Assembly: GCA_963921825.1 (NCBI GenBank)
Contig: OY997588.1
Span: forward strand, 123,996,715 to 124,060,714
Reading direction: 5' to 3'
DNA length: 64,000 nucleotides
From: Erodium maritimum
Lineage: Eukaryota > Streptophyta > Magnoliopsida > Geraniales > Geraniaceae
Shown: positions 45,890-57,287 of the stretch, piece by piece
How the letters are laid out: each line of letters starts with the position of its first letter
Numbering within the stretch: the first letter of the stretch is position 1
Translations under genes and position numbers: made by a program
Notes under the pieces: generated by a model
The model's input: the letters and a program-made list of their open reading frames with translations, nothing else
Database searches by the model: none
What the model was told of the DNA's origin: nothing

Positions 45890-47755
45890 CTCTCTTCAAA
45901 TTTTCTTTTCTACCACCTCTACTATTTGAGCATCGGTGACCCGTTGTCGGCGATAAAGACGGTGATTGATGATCCGGAGAGCTTTTTTTAGGGAGGATTT
46001 CCTATTCATATAATCAGAAGGTTGTCTTTGATGTTGGTGAGCCTGAGATTTTTGGTTGAGAGGTCTCTCCAATTGTCCAGGGTGGATCGTCTGTTCCAAC
46101 GGTGCTGACGAATTCACTAGAGAGAGAAGAAGGTTGTTAGAGGATATGTTTCCTATGTTCCCGCTTTGCCTATCCAATCAGTGATCAGTTATGATGTTAT
46201 GCGGGGTGGATCGTCTACTATGCCGACGAAATCACGCAAAGGGAAGGAGGTAGTGGAAGGACATGTTGCCTCTGTTCCTGCTTTGCTTATTGATTTGTCT
46301 TCTTCTGCAATAGTGATTGGTAAGGAAGTAGTAACGATCTCATAGGTGGCTGAAGCGCAAGGTATGAATGTATTCCTCTGTAATCTTCCTTATGGCACGA
46401 TAGTGGATTTGATTCAAAACACTTTAGGGCCATTTGGTGAGATAGTATCAACCACTGACATTTCCAGGACAAACCGACGAGGTTGCTTCTTCAAATATGT
46501 TGAATTTAGGTGTCCTTATGTAGCTTTTCAAGTAGTTGAGATTTTCAACGATTTCAAATTTAACAACTTTTTTTGTTTGTGGTGATCGCACGCCATGACA
46601 AAGTCGGGAGTTGCTTCGAAATAGAGCAAGTCGGAACGACGCCTTGTGACGTTTAAGAATTGTATAAAGGATAAAGCGTGATAATTCCACAGGGAATTTC
46701 ACAGTGAGGTTGGTGGTTCTGGTTAACGGCTGTGAACTAGCTGCTAAAGTCCGGAGTTGTCGTATGGTGGACCTGTCATAAACGCTCTGATTGAGGTTTC
46801 ACCGGATCTTTCATTTGGAAGAGCGGTCATCGCTGCAGATCTTGTGAGATTAGACTCCCTGACAAATTTGTTGGCGATTCACGTTCAAACTTGGATTCTC
46901 CATATTCGATCGTGCTCAACTTGGGGACGAATGATATATGCTCTTCGGGAAAGGATTTGGTTGTTTCTCCTTTGGTCCGTATGGACTGTATTGAAACCCA
47001 GGCTGAGTTGGTATCAACCACGCTTTCGATTCATTATTTCTTGAGATGGCGTCGGTCGTAATTGGCTCTGTTGGTGATGATTTGTAATTGGGTCGCGTTG
47101 AACCCCATGTGATTGATCTAGCGGAAAAGGACCAGTCGTGCTTGGGTGTGGTTTCTACTTCAACCATAGATCAAGCCAAGAGCCCCATATCTGGTTGGGT
47201 TGATCTTGAGGTTGTCGGAAAGTTATTGGCTCCGGTTGGGTCAGGGTTCTCGATCGAGGTAATTCATGCCCCAATTAAGAATGTGTTGGAGGTTGTGGGG
47301 AAGGGGATGCTTGTGCAGTAAATGGGTAGTCTTTGAAAGAACGCCCTTCTCAAACCTCCGAAGCGTAGGGATCGACCTCCAAGACATCTCTCGACGTTTT
47401 CGGGACCTCGACAAGTGCATAATACCAGGTCAAGAACCCGATATCTGAGCCGAGAAATTTTTTTTGATCCTGTTGACGTGTGGAAATAGGTTTCGACCAG
47501 TGCTCAAAAACCTCAATCCAAGGAAAAAGCCTTCGATGACTCAAATTTGACCTCAGAGGGTGAAGAGTGGTTAAGGATGAAGATTGATTTTGATTCTTTT
47601 GTTTGGATTTGTCGTCCTTTGTTTTCAAAGCTTCACCTTTTAGTTCTTCTTGCTGAAGTCTTTGTGTAATCATAACCTAGGCCATTTGACCTCTAGACTC
47701 TTTCCGTGTTGGAAAATCCGTTTCTTTTTAATAAAAATCGAGCTTATAAAAAAAG
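45890..47755 (+). mobile_element. Decayed LINE-type element with RRM ORF1
   Basis: Contains an RRM-type ORF1 fragment (46346-46585) related to the one in 20279-22466, then many short plus frames, then aataaaaatcgagcttat followed by seven A's at 47746-47752. That tail matches the tail of the 20279-22466 element. No reverse transcriptase is seen. I found no clear target-site duplication, and the left edge is approximate. Confidence 0.55.
46346..46585 (+). pseudogene. RRM fragment of LINE ORF1
   Basis: The frame reads MNVFLCNLPYGTIVDL (RNP2-like), then LGPFGEIVSTTDIS, then GCFFKYVEF (RNP1-like). It pairs residue by residue with MVFLYNLPYGTSSN and LGTFGEVEFASI in the 21.8-kb copy, so both come from the same ORF1 family. 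The frame ends soon after and flanking frames are broken. Confidence 0.65.
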
Positions 47756-47856
47756 TGATCTTGTAAACGGGAGTCATGATCTAAACATTTTATCATCCCA
47801 TAACGATATTTGTACATACAAAAACCAAGCCATATTCACGTTCTAGCTGTAGACCT

Positions 47857-48408
47857 CTATACCAATTCCAGTTGGGCAGACCCTTCCCTCACTTCTAGTA
47901 CCGCGTAATTCGACCGTTGCTCGTCCGGGTTGTGAGAAATTTCGCAAGGCAGGACGGGCCGGGTAAGCATAGGATTGAGGGAAGCAATATTAGAGCGGCA
48001 TAGTGGACAAGTGGCCTGATTCTTGAGCCATCGGTCGATACAGGAGAGGTGAAAGGCATGGTTGCACGCGGGCAAGAGCCTCAAGCTCTCGTCGTCTTCA
48101 AACTCGCTGAGACAGACGGCGCAATCCGTGAGCTTAACCAGCCCATCACTTTTCTTATACTTGCACACTCTGATGCTCTTGATCAAGGCTTCATCCAAGC
48201 CAGCCGAATCGCTCTTTTCAGACTGGTCGGTTACAGTGCGACGTCCACAACAGACGGAGACGATGAGAACGGAGACAAAGAAAATGAATACGAAACTTAC
48301 ACATAAGACGGTGGAGAGGGATGGGCCGGGAGGAGGGGGAGGGGACACGCCATGGCACTTGCCTTGAGAGCAGTCCGTCAAGGTCATGTATGGACCTGAA
48401 GTGCTCAT
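47857..48408 (-). CDS. ATL-type RING-H2 E3 ubiquitin ligase, 183 aa, intronless
   Basis: Predicted membrane-anchored E3 that recruits a ubiquitin-conjugating enzyme. The start is the ATG at 48408 (MSTSGPYM). A short lumenal or outside part with a PPPPP run (23-27) precedes one membrane segment at about 34-53. The GLD-type box is [11 protein letters not shown] (69-79). The RING-H2 is C96-x2-C99-x15-C115-x-H117-x2-H120-x2-C123-x10-C134-x2-C137, with the canonical Pro (P135) after C134 and Trp W127. Every zinc ligand is present. The ATL family is typically intronless, as here. The tail after the RING is only about 45 residues, shorter than in many relatives. Target unknown; subgroup not assigned. 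Confidence 0.93.
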   Translation of the reverse strand: MSTSGPYMTLTDCSQGKCHGVSPPPPPGPSLSTVLCVSFVFIFFVSVLIVSVCCGRRTVTDQSEKSDSAGLDEALIKSIRVCKYKKSDGLVKLTDCAVCLSEFEDDESLRLLPACNHAFHLSCIDRWLKNQATCPLCRSNIASLNPMLTRPVLPCEISHNPDEQRSNYAVLEVREGSAQLELV

Positions 48409-48493
48409 CACTAAATGAAAAATCAGGCGATCACCTTACAACACACCAATTTAAGTCGTCTGATAACTTGTTTATGTCTATGGTGGCATTAAT

Positions 48494-48501
48494 TATTTAT
48501 A
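48494..48501 (-). promoter_or_regulatory. Candidate TATA box of the ATL gene
   Basis: TATAAATA on the minus strand, about 86-93 bp before the ATG at 48408, implying a leader of about 55-60 nt. The sequence and distance are typical for a plant TATA promoter. Confidence 0.6.
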
Positions 48502-49795
48502 AACAGAGGCTACTACTGGGAATGAGCTAGAAATTCATAGGGTTTGTTTCCTACTTAGTAATTCCTCGTATTCTCTTGTACAAACATTTTAGGAAAGACA
48601 ACACTCTCTTATAAATAAATTAGAAACGTTAAGGAAGTTGATGTATATATTTCCCTTTATTATCATTGTTTTTTCCAAAAACATCACCAAGTTCAACTTC
48701 CCCAATCTTTGTAAGATTGACTAGTCTTAACATATTTCTTCAAAAAAAAAAACATATGAATTTGATGTGTACCAAACGAAGATACACAGACTGTTGGGTT
48801 CATTGTTTTGGTCTCAAACTCTTATCAGGGAGTGACTGAGTGACAGTAAACATATTGAAAGAAGTGTGGAACATGCCTTTCTCTGCTCCTGATCGCTTCA
48901 CCATTGGCGTGGACTTGACCTCTCAACCGTTGGTCTGGGTTCTGGACTCTCCCTTGCTTCACTGTGGCCTGTGGGTTCATCCCCCGTCGATTCTACAGAT
49001 TATTTCAAAATTTCTAATTCCATCTTCAAAATGTTGAGCCTGTTATGTCGTTCCTCTCTTTAAAACCCCCTTCAACTTCTTCATTTTACATCTTTAATCA
49101 CATTTATTGTAATCCTCCTATCATTCCTACATCTTGTCCACCTGAGTTCTAGATAAAATTTTCTCACTCATAGTCCAAACTATATCCAAGCATTATACTA
49201 TGGCGAAACGAAATTTTATATTATGCAGAGAATGGGGAAATTAGCAAAATGATCCTCTTCCTTTCTCCTCTTTCTCAATAACGTTCATTTTTTTACCCAT
49301 TTTTCTAACTCAAACCTACGAAAATAACATTTTATCCCTCGTTTTAAACATTTTCATTTTCTTCTTTTTTTAACACCCTTTTAACTCTTCAACTTATTTG
49401 TTCCAACACAACACACCTCTTCAACTTCTCTCTTTTCTTCTCTTTAAACTTCTTTTTTCTTCTTCTTCTTTTTACTTCTCCTATTTCCACCTATCGTATC
49501 CCGTTGAACTCACCATGAATTGTCGTAACCGCTCCGTCAAATTCGTCAAGAAATCACCATCTTCTTCTCCTGTTTTTTTCTTCTTTCTTCTTCTCTATGG
49601 TCGATACACTAAATTGTGTCTCGAAAAATGAGAGGAAATTTTGAATTAAAAAAAAAGAATAAAATGAGAATATATCAAGTTTCTTTAAAAATGGAATTAA
49701 TAGAACTAGAGAATTAAAATTGAAGGTCATCTAGCAAAAGAAAAGAAGAAGATTAAAATGTTCTTGAACATTTATACAAAAATAGAATGCTAAAA
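48502..49795. other. Upstream region of the ATL gene and AT-rich spacer
   Basis: No gene recognised. 48840-49037 holds a 65-codon frame without a known domain. 49240-49640 is a CT-rich stretch (many cttcttctt units). Promoter elements beyond the TATA box cannot be told apart by eye. Confidence 0.4.
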
Positions 49796-50346
49796 TGAGA
49801 AGTAGAAGATAAGAACACCGACCCACTAAATCGTGGGTAAGATTCGTGACCCGCGACTCGCGACTCACAACTATGGGTCGTGGGTCGCGACCCATGGGTC
49901 GTCGAGCCAGTCAATGGGTGGCTGCTATGTGGCATGTCAGTGTCGTCGAACCAGTCAATGGTTGGCTGCTATGTGGCATGTCAGTGTAAAAAAAGACCGT
50001 TGGCCCCAACGGTCATAAACGGGTATGTTTTTTAAACTACATAAAATCATATTTTAACCAAAAATAATCAAAATTTCCCCGTCTATAAATACATCCCTAC
50101 CATTCATCAAACCACCAACATTTCTTTCAACTTTCTCTCTCAAAATCTCAAATTTATGTCATAAGTTATGATACAAAATGTTTGACGACGAGTCTCAAGC
50201 TGTGGAGGAGTTGGAAGTCAACATTCGTGAAATGGAGGCACGAATCCAGTGAAGGGCTGAGAGAGCGATAGAGAGAGCAATGTCAAAGATTGACGCAATG
50301 AGACAAATGATCGAACTTAGGGAACCTTCCCAGCGACAAATTGACA
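49796..50346 (+). mobile_element. 5' portion of a PIF/Harbinger-type element (probable)
   Basis: Contains gttggccccaacggtcataa, then a TATA box at 50084-50090 (ctataaatac), a CT/CA-rich leader, and an ATG at 50178 opening MFDDESQAVEELEVN and a heptad-like acidic stretch that stops after 24 codons. This promoter-plus-leader style is familiar from plant Harbinger-type genes, and transposase sequence of that family lies at 53209. The link between the two parts is inferred. 49898-49987 is a twofold tandem of about 44 bp (cagtcaatggktggctgcta). Confidence 0.4.
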
Positions 50347-50351
50347 TAGAT

Positions 50352-52430
50352 TGTCACGCCCCAAATCCGTTTTTGACCGGACTCGAGACGTGAACTAAAA
50401 ATAATAATAAAGAAGGCAATTTTCAAAAATTAAATTCCAAAAATAGTTCAAAACTAGCAATTTCGATAACAAGAGTCAAATGCTCGAAATCCCAACATAA
50501 AAAGTTTGGTATGAAAGGGAATACGTCTCTAGACCTAGGACTCTCGCTAAGCTCCCAAGCACCGAGACGTCCTTTAAACCAACTCACGATCAAAACCTGT
50601 AGAAACAGTAGTGAAGGGGATGAGCGTTTCGCTCAGTAGAAAAAAGTAGTAAAGGGGGTGGGCATTTCGCTCATCACCACGGATACCCGTCCAAATACGG
50701 CATACTAGTAAAACAATAACAACTAAAGAAATCAAACAGGAAAACCCGTAATCACAATCACAATCATAACCAACCTCACATAACCATAACATCGTTTGAT
50801 CACACCACTTACCCAATCACCACACTTAACGTGTGAAATCAACCATGCTCAACAATTATCGATTGCTCAGTATTCACACCCAAACTATATCTCAAAGGAA
50901 TCACCGAGTAAATGCACACACTAAGACAGTAGCAACCACACATTAAATCATTAGCAAATACACACACAGTAAGTCCCCCATAATACGTCGGATCACAACG
51001 CACGGCTCAACATATCGTACCGGAACACACAACGTCGACCTAGATATCGTCTCGAAACACACAATATCGGGGTACAAAGTATATCAGAACACACAACATC
51101 GGTCTGGATATCATACCGGAACACCTAGCATCGGGGCACAACGTACGCCGGAACACACAGCCTCGACCTAGATATCTTACCGGAACACACATCATCGGTC
51201 TAGATATCATACCGGAACACCTAGCATCGGGGTACAACGTACGCCGGAACACACAGCCTCGACCTAGATATCTTACCGGAACACACAACATCGGCCTAGA
51301 TATCGTACCGGAACACCTAGCATCGGTCTAGATATCATATCGGAACACACAACATCGGTCTAGATATCATACCAGAACACCAGCCTCGACATAGACTTCT
51401 TACCGGAACACCCACACACACACAACGCTTCAAACATGTCACAAGACAATAGTTCAACAATAACATTCACACAGGTAAAGCACAATCATCACACAATCCT
51501 ACAGGCACGACATGGCCCACATGCAATTCTACAGCACAACAAGTCCCAAACCTACGAGCACGACATGGCCCACAAGTGATTCCACATTTTAAATGCCTAC
51601 ACTAGTTATTCACATCCTACATGTGATTCTACAGTTATTCCGGTTACTCATACCATATACGTAGTTCTAGTAACTTTCCGCAATTAAACCGGTATTCGCA
51701 ACTTTCCCCTACCTCAAACGCAATCCGCTCCAAGCGTAGCTCCAGAAGCGCACCCACCCCTCTTCCGCGATCGGTGTTAAAATCTAAAGTGACGAAACAA
51801 CACACTTTTTAATACGCGAGCCAACTTCGATTTTTATGAAATTAACGCCTAAAAGCAACCCCGACAAGTACCGATCACTCTCAAACTTCCCAATTACTCG
51901 ACATTGTCAAAATGGGCCCGGAGTGGCCATTTCGCCCGGCTTGGCGAATCTGCCCGGGATCGGGAAAACGTCCCTCGGGGCTCCGAAAATTTCCATTTTC
52001 GTTTCTATCATTCCTAATTAATTCACGTGTTCCAACGCACTTGGCGGAATCAATTTCCGATGCTCGAGCGTTCTAATTCCGCAATTAAAGTTTCAACTAC
52101 ATTTTCCGAATTTTCACGAATCACTTCCATAATTCGTTCCGAGTGTGAATTATCGACTCGGGGGTCACCCGAGGCCACCCGAACACGACAAACCCGAACA
52201 CCGGCCAAGTGGGCCCCACAGTCACACTTGGGACGTGAGTGGTCGGACCGGACCGCCACCGTTGTGGCCGGTCGCGGCTCCGTGGCCCTCCCTCCAGCCG
52301 TGGCCGGTCATGCCACACGGTGGCCGGAGCTCCGGAGAACTTCCGGTTGCCGGAAAAATACTTCCTTTTCCCCCAAAAAAAGTTCCTAATAAGCTCTAAA
52401 CTCTCATCCACCCGTATTTCAACCATTTCT
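50352..52430 (-). mobile_element. Truncated LTR, Ty3/gypsy, about 2.1 kb
   Basis: Starts tgtcacgccccaaatccgtt like the two solo LTRs and stays colinear with 26457-28430 (subrepeats, gtggccgg zone, ttttccc...aaaagttcctaa) until about 52430, where similarity stops. The last roughly 850 bp of the family LTR are missing. It lies between the Harbinger 5' part and the transposase relic. It is a broken fossil with no interior. Confidence 0.8.
51005..51415. repeat. LTR subrepeats with higher-order duplication
   Basis: Units of about 30-32 bp such as ccggaacacacaacatcggt plus ctagatatcat form the array. Within it, a longer period of about 98 bp is visible: the stretch starting ataccggaacacctagcatc at about 51113 recurs at about 51210 with very few changes. 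This copy has the most regular array of the family members here. Confidence 0.8.
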
Positions 52431-53208
52431 ACCATGACCCACGAAAGAAAGCAATTAATCTTTTGTTACCGATAAGTAACTCTCAAGAACACACCTTAAC
52501 TTATAGAATAAACAAAGAAAAAACACAGTACTCCCGTACCCTTTGGATTGGCTACTACTTTTTGACAGAAAAATAAAATAGGTTAATTTGATCTTTCCTA
52601 ACAACACGACCATCAACTAAATTTTTCTTGACTGTCTCTGAAACAAGATGGAGCATTTATTGCTCCATCATATGATGTTGCACCAAACATCAACCCTCTC
52701 TGTACAAAGCTGAAGCCGCCACATCCTATAACCCAAGACACCCATGTTCACTCCTTTCCTGTCCACCTAATCAAGCCAAGTCTCATTGATCCTTTTGATA
52801 AACCACCAAAACAAAGAAGAATAAAAAAAAGCCAAAGAATTTGGAGTTGCTGCCCCAAGAGCCAAGAGGAAGGAAAAAATATCCTTTTTCCTACTTGTAC
52901 AAGACAGCCACCGACAAGCTAGAAAATGTTCTGCTCCTTCACTGTTCGGCCTCCCGAAATGAAGCCGTCCCATTCTCACAATATTTGCTCCCTTTTTTTT
53001 CTTTGTTCTCTCCGCTGAAGATGGAGCTGCCTCCTCTTATGTTCTTGTCCCCAAAACCCTACTATTCCTCTTTTATTCAACACAAGCCAAAACATATAGG
53101 CTTTAATTGATAATATGAGCCTAAGATAAAATATGAGCTTCAGTTGGGTAAAATGGGCCTAGTTCATGGGTCAAAAATATTAGGGCCTTTTTTTTTGGAG
53201 CCAAATAT
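52431..53208. other. Unresolved sequence between LTR and transposase relic
   Basis: Mixed composition with an 89-codon plus frame (52841-53110) of no known domain. gagcatttattgctccatca at 52650 contains a short inverted repeat. The origin is unclear; it may be another old LTR or part of the Harbinger element. Confidence 0.3.
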
Positions 53209-54298
53209 TACATAGATCGTCTCGAAAACCATGACCGACTGATGCATGATTATTTTGTCGAGAATCCCACCTATGGGCTCGATATATTCAAGCGTCGATT
53301 CCGTATGTGCCGACCACTTTTTGTACGGGTGATGGGAAAGGTAACGGAGCATGACGATTACTTCGTTCAGAAGCGGGACGTTGCCAGACGCTTGAAGTTA
53401 TCAACGCACCAAAAACGCATTGTCCCGATACGAATGTTAGCGTATGGGTGCTCGGCCGATTCAATGGACGAAACCCTACGAATTGGGGTAAGTACCATAC
53501 TCCTAAGTATGGTACTTACCCCTACCAGGGTTCTCCGACATGATTAGGAGTCTTGATTGCATGCATTGACGGTGGAAGAATTGCTCAACCATATCGAAAG
53601 GAGCCTTTGGCAGGGGAGATCACCATAGGGATTCAACCGTTATCCTGGAAGTTGTAGCGTCCCATGATTTGTGGATTCGACATTCATTTTTCGGGATGGC
53701 TGGCTCGAACAATGACATCAACGGCCTCAGCGCCAGCCACTTATTCAACAACGCTTTTAAAGGTCGGAACTATGTCGTGGAGTATGAGATCAGCGGGTAT
53801 CGATACAACATACCTTATTATTTGGTTGACGATATTTACCTATCATGGAGTCGGTTTGTAAAGTCAATTTCTTCATCCCACTACACGCAAACAAAAAATG
53901 TTTGCTAAAGTACAAGTAGGTTGTAGGAAAGATATTGAACAAGCTTTTGGAGTCCTCCAAGCACGTCAACACATAATTTCGTGGCCCATTCGTGTTTGGA
54001 GCATGACGACTTTAGGTGATATGATGCACACTTGTATCATTCTCCACAACATGATTATAGAGGATAAACGTGATCGATACAAAGCAGGAGATGAAGACTT
54101 GTGTTACAACGCCCTTCGGAAATACCAGATTGGACATCACCTGAACGATGACACCAAGGAGGGACCTTTCCCTACCAACAACGCTTGGCTGCTTGACTCG
54201 AGGTGATAAATGATAACACCAACCAGAAATTCAAAGAGGACCTTGTTGAGCACATATGGGGTCAGTTTGGAGCATATTACCAATCAGACGACGAGTGA
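53209..54298 (+). pseudogene. PIF/Harbinger-type transposase (DDE, ALP1/HARBI1-like), broken
   Basis: Reads YIDRLENHDRLMHDYF, FKRRFRMCRPLFVRVM and DDYFVQKRDV, typical of plant PIF/Harbinger transposases. The DDE residues can be placed: D in RSLDCMH (about 53553), D in GSNNDING (about 53700) and E in KDIEQAFGVLQAR (about 53940). The C-terminus ends ...DLVEHIWGQFGAYY with a stop at 54296-54298. Breaks: about 45-50 residues missing after ETLRIG (near 53485), where a perfect hairpin lies; TGA in place of the Trp of CMHW; a +1 shift in the A run near 53898; and an early stop near 54206. No intact N-terminus adjoins. It is not a functional gene. Confidence 0.88.
53485..53522. repeat. Perfect 17-bp hairpin inside the transposase relic
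   Basis: The left arm ggggtaagtaccatact, loop ccta and right arm agtatggtacttacccc pair without mismatch. It replaces the part of the transposase expected between ETLRIG and the first catalytic Asp region. Confidence 0.95.
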
Positions 54299-54927
54299 CA
54301 AAGCTTCTTCCCTGTAACAATTGTCTTGTCAAATGTGTTTTAAGTTGTATTATTCGGATATGAATAAAGTTAGAAGTTTCTCAATTCCATCTCGTCCGTT
54401 CGAATCCACTAAGCCATTTAAACCGTTCAAATCTCTAATAAAAACTACTATAAATCATTGACACTACTAATTTTGTTTTCTTCATTCCCTTCATTTGTGT
54501 TCGTTGATCTCTCTAATAAAGTTGAATCAGTACGAGTTCGTAGTGCTTCTGTGGATCAGTGTATTTCCATTTAGTTAATTTATTTTATTATTAATTTATT
54601 TAGTTAATTTTATTTAATTTTCTTTAGTATTTACTATTTTAAATCTGAACTTAATAAATTCAGCAAAATATCAATTTAACATCCAGTTAGCATCCACTTA
54701 GAACCGAAGCCCCTTAGTAAGTCTCACCACTGTGGAACATCGTTTAAATTAAGTGTTTCAGACTCACTATTTTGCATAGTCAACATATAAACATCGAACA
54801 TTAGCCCCTTAGTGAGTCTCACCAATGTACATGCTCTAATGATCCCTATAATATCTCATGTAAGTTTGTTGAGTCTAAACCACTAATTGATTGATAAGTA
54901 GGAGACTCTGACTTATTCATAACATTC
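54299..54927. other. AT-rich spacer
   Basis: No gene recognised. 54680-54840 has a short imperfect repeat of ttagtgagtctcaccaatgt and ttagtaagtctcaccactgt. Confidence 0.45.
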
Positions 54928-55508
54928 CCTTCAAGTTCAATACCCGGGAAGCGAGGTTCAACTTGTATAGTAGTTGTTCAAACCGAGGACGTAATAGTGT
55001 TTTAGTGAGTATGTAAGTTAAGTGGTCATTTGTTGAAACATAAGAAACCCTGAAGGTGCTTTGACGGACTTGTTCCCGAACAAAGTGAATGCTAGTACAA
55101 TGTGCTGCATTTTACAGTAAAAAATTGGATTTGAGCTGAAAGAGGTGACCTAAGAGTTTCACAGTATAACATTGGGGGATCAGTTAGAGTGTGACTCAGT
55201 TCCTCAAAAAGTGTTAAAATCCACATGAGCTCAGCTTCCGTGTTAGCCAAAGCTTTATATCCTGCCCATGTAGACAAACTAGCAACATAATGCTGCTTTT
55301 TAGAGCTCCATGAGACTGGAGTGGAACCCAAGTAAATAATGTAACCAGACATAGAAACAAAGTCGTCTTTATCGTCGGCCCAATCTGTATCCGAGAACCC
55401 GTGAAGACTTAGAGGAGATGTATTCGAGATATATAGGCCTCGATCAATCGATCCTGCAAGATATCGAAGAAGTCTATTCAATACTTTCCATTGTCGGTAA
55501 TATTGCAA
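54928..55508 (-). mobile_element. Ty1/copia fragment, RNase H end of pol
   Basis: The minus strand reads like the copia RNase H region (LHGFSDTDWADDKDDF, YIIYLGSTPVSWSSKK), followed by sequence like the final part of copia pol, down to about 54928. Only this end of pol is present, with no LTR on either side. It is an old broken fossil with several breaks. Confidence 0.8.
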
Positions 55509-56225
55509 CTATGGTTCTTTGAACTCATTTTAATGGTAATGGATTTTTTTTAAAATATTGGATACTGTTTGAAAAATACATATCTTGAAAGGCCTTATAT
55601 ATGACTATGCTTTAAATACTTTGTGTTTCATAATGCGACAATTAAGTATGACACAAACCCGTTAGGAATCGAATCTCTAAAATGGACATGACAACTTAGA
55701 CAACAAATCTCTGAAATGGACATGAAAATTAGGCAACAAATCTATGAAATGGACATGCCAACTAGATAGTGAACCTTTTAAATGGACATGACAACTCGAT
55801 CAATGAATCTCTTAATTCAGCATGACAACTCGGTCAACGAATCCCTAAGTTTGATATGACACCTAGGTCAAAATTACCCAACAAATCTACGAGTTTAAGT
55901 TCATTGACCATTAGGACTGATGATATTACAACAATTGTGGCATACACGAGAAAATTGTAAATTGAAATTATAATTTATGAAAACATACCCCTTCATTCAT
56001 AATTGCGTCCTTCCATTACAGATATAGTCTTGGAACCGAAAAGACCATTGTGGTTGGAAAATTCTAGTCTTCCAAAAAACTTTTGAACATACAATCGAAA
56101 ACAAAGAACCGACGACAACGAATAGAAAAAACTTACAAAAAACAACATATTGGAAACAACAGAACAAAAACGACACAGTTGATACAAACAACGACGTAAT
56201 GCAAACCTGGGTCTATCCTTCAAAA
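55509..56225. other. AT-rich spacer
   Basis: No gene recognised. 55660-55870 holds five to six imperfect units of about 40 bp containing gacatgacaact and caacgaatctct, a degenerate tandem array. Confidence 0.45.
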
Positions 56226-57100
56226 TTACTTCATGGTTTCATCAATTGAGTCAAGTTTATCCCAAATAACTTGCATGTATTCTGAATGACGAACAATCCC
56301 AGTTTTGGTTATTGTAGAAGGATCCTCATCTTCCAATTAACAATATTTTGTAAAGAGGTCGTCCCATCTTTGTTGGAGCTTAGCAAGACCCTCAAACTTG
56401 TCCGAATTTGACCTTTATGACGCAACTACTGCATTGACTTCATCAATCATCGCTTTTACTTTCCACTTAATGGACTTCTGGCCCAAAGGACGCCCTTTTT
56501 AGGGTAGATGTTGTTGTTGGCCGTTGTCTGGTTCAGTTGAGGTGAATTTGGTACATGAGCCAATCAGATTGTGACTCACCGGTGAGACCACCTCCATCCT
56601 TAGTTGATGTCTTGGAGCTATATGACCTACCCATATTCAATCTTTTCCTTTTCTCTCGATTATGCCTTCCTCGACCATGAATTTGGTCCCATGCCTAAGA
56701 ATGAACCACAAATGCTTATACTCAAACTTCTATAGGGTTCCCTCAATTGTGTACGATTATAAGGCAATAGCGAAGTAGTCTTCGCCCGTGTGGCCACTAG
56801 TCTAATTTCCTTTTGTCTGCTCGAAATACTGGATTATTTTTCTAACGCGAGATACAATCTTGTTCTAGTGACTTTTTTATTGGTCCCCGACTACACTAGG
56901 AAGAAATTCCCTTATTGAATTTTTTCGCAATTTGATCCCCACCAAAACTCTATGTAATACGAGCATTACCTTTGATTGCGTTCTTCTATGTGCTAAATCA
57001 AAAAAAGATGAACTTCTTATTTTTGTCCAGGGCAAATTTTTTTTGGGTTTTTTAAATTTTGATGGGTCTATAAAAGACGATTGAGAAGACAATCAAGTAG
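56226..57100 (-). pseudogene. Decayed SANT/NAM-associated-type ORF1 linked to Harbinger elements (probable)
   Basis: Broken minus-strand frames contain phrases of the plant Myb/SANT-like plus NAM-associated proteins that accompany PIF/Harbinger transposons: GRPLGQKSIKWKVKA, KFEGLAKLQQRWDDLF and EDEDPSTITKTGIVRHSEYM, the last near 56290-56350. Multiple stops interrupt it. It points toward the transposase relic at 53209-54298, with the copia fragment between, so the two could be parts of one old element; this is inferred. A decayed host trihelix-like gene is the alternative. Confidence 0.4.
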
Positions 57101-57287
57101 AACTACTTCTGCCTTGTTACTTCTACATATAGTTGGGGACCGAGAATATAGGCATTAGACGGCATGGGTAATTAATCTGCAATAGCCTCCAAAACCGCTC
57201 GACAATGAACTCGTTTGATGTAAAATTTTAACAAACCTAATCAATTAGGTGACATTTATTACCATTGTAAAAGAAGAAGAAAAGTAA

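Noticed and set aside
48049-48367. Plus-strand frames of 85 and 101 codons
   Set aside because: Antisense shadows of the ATL RING-H2 gene.
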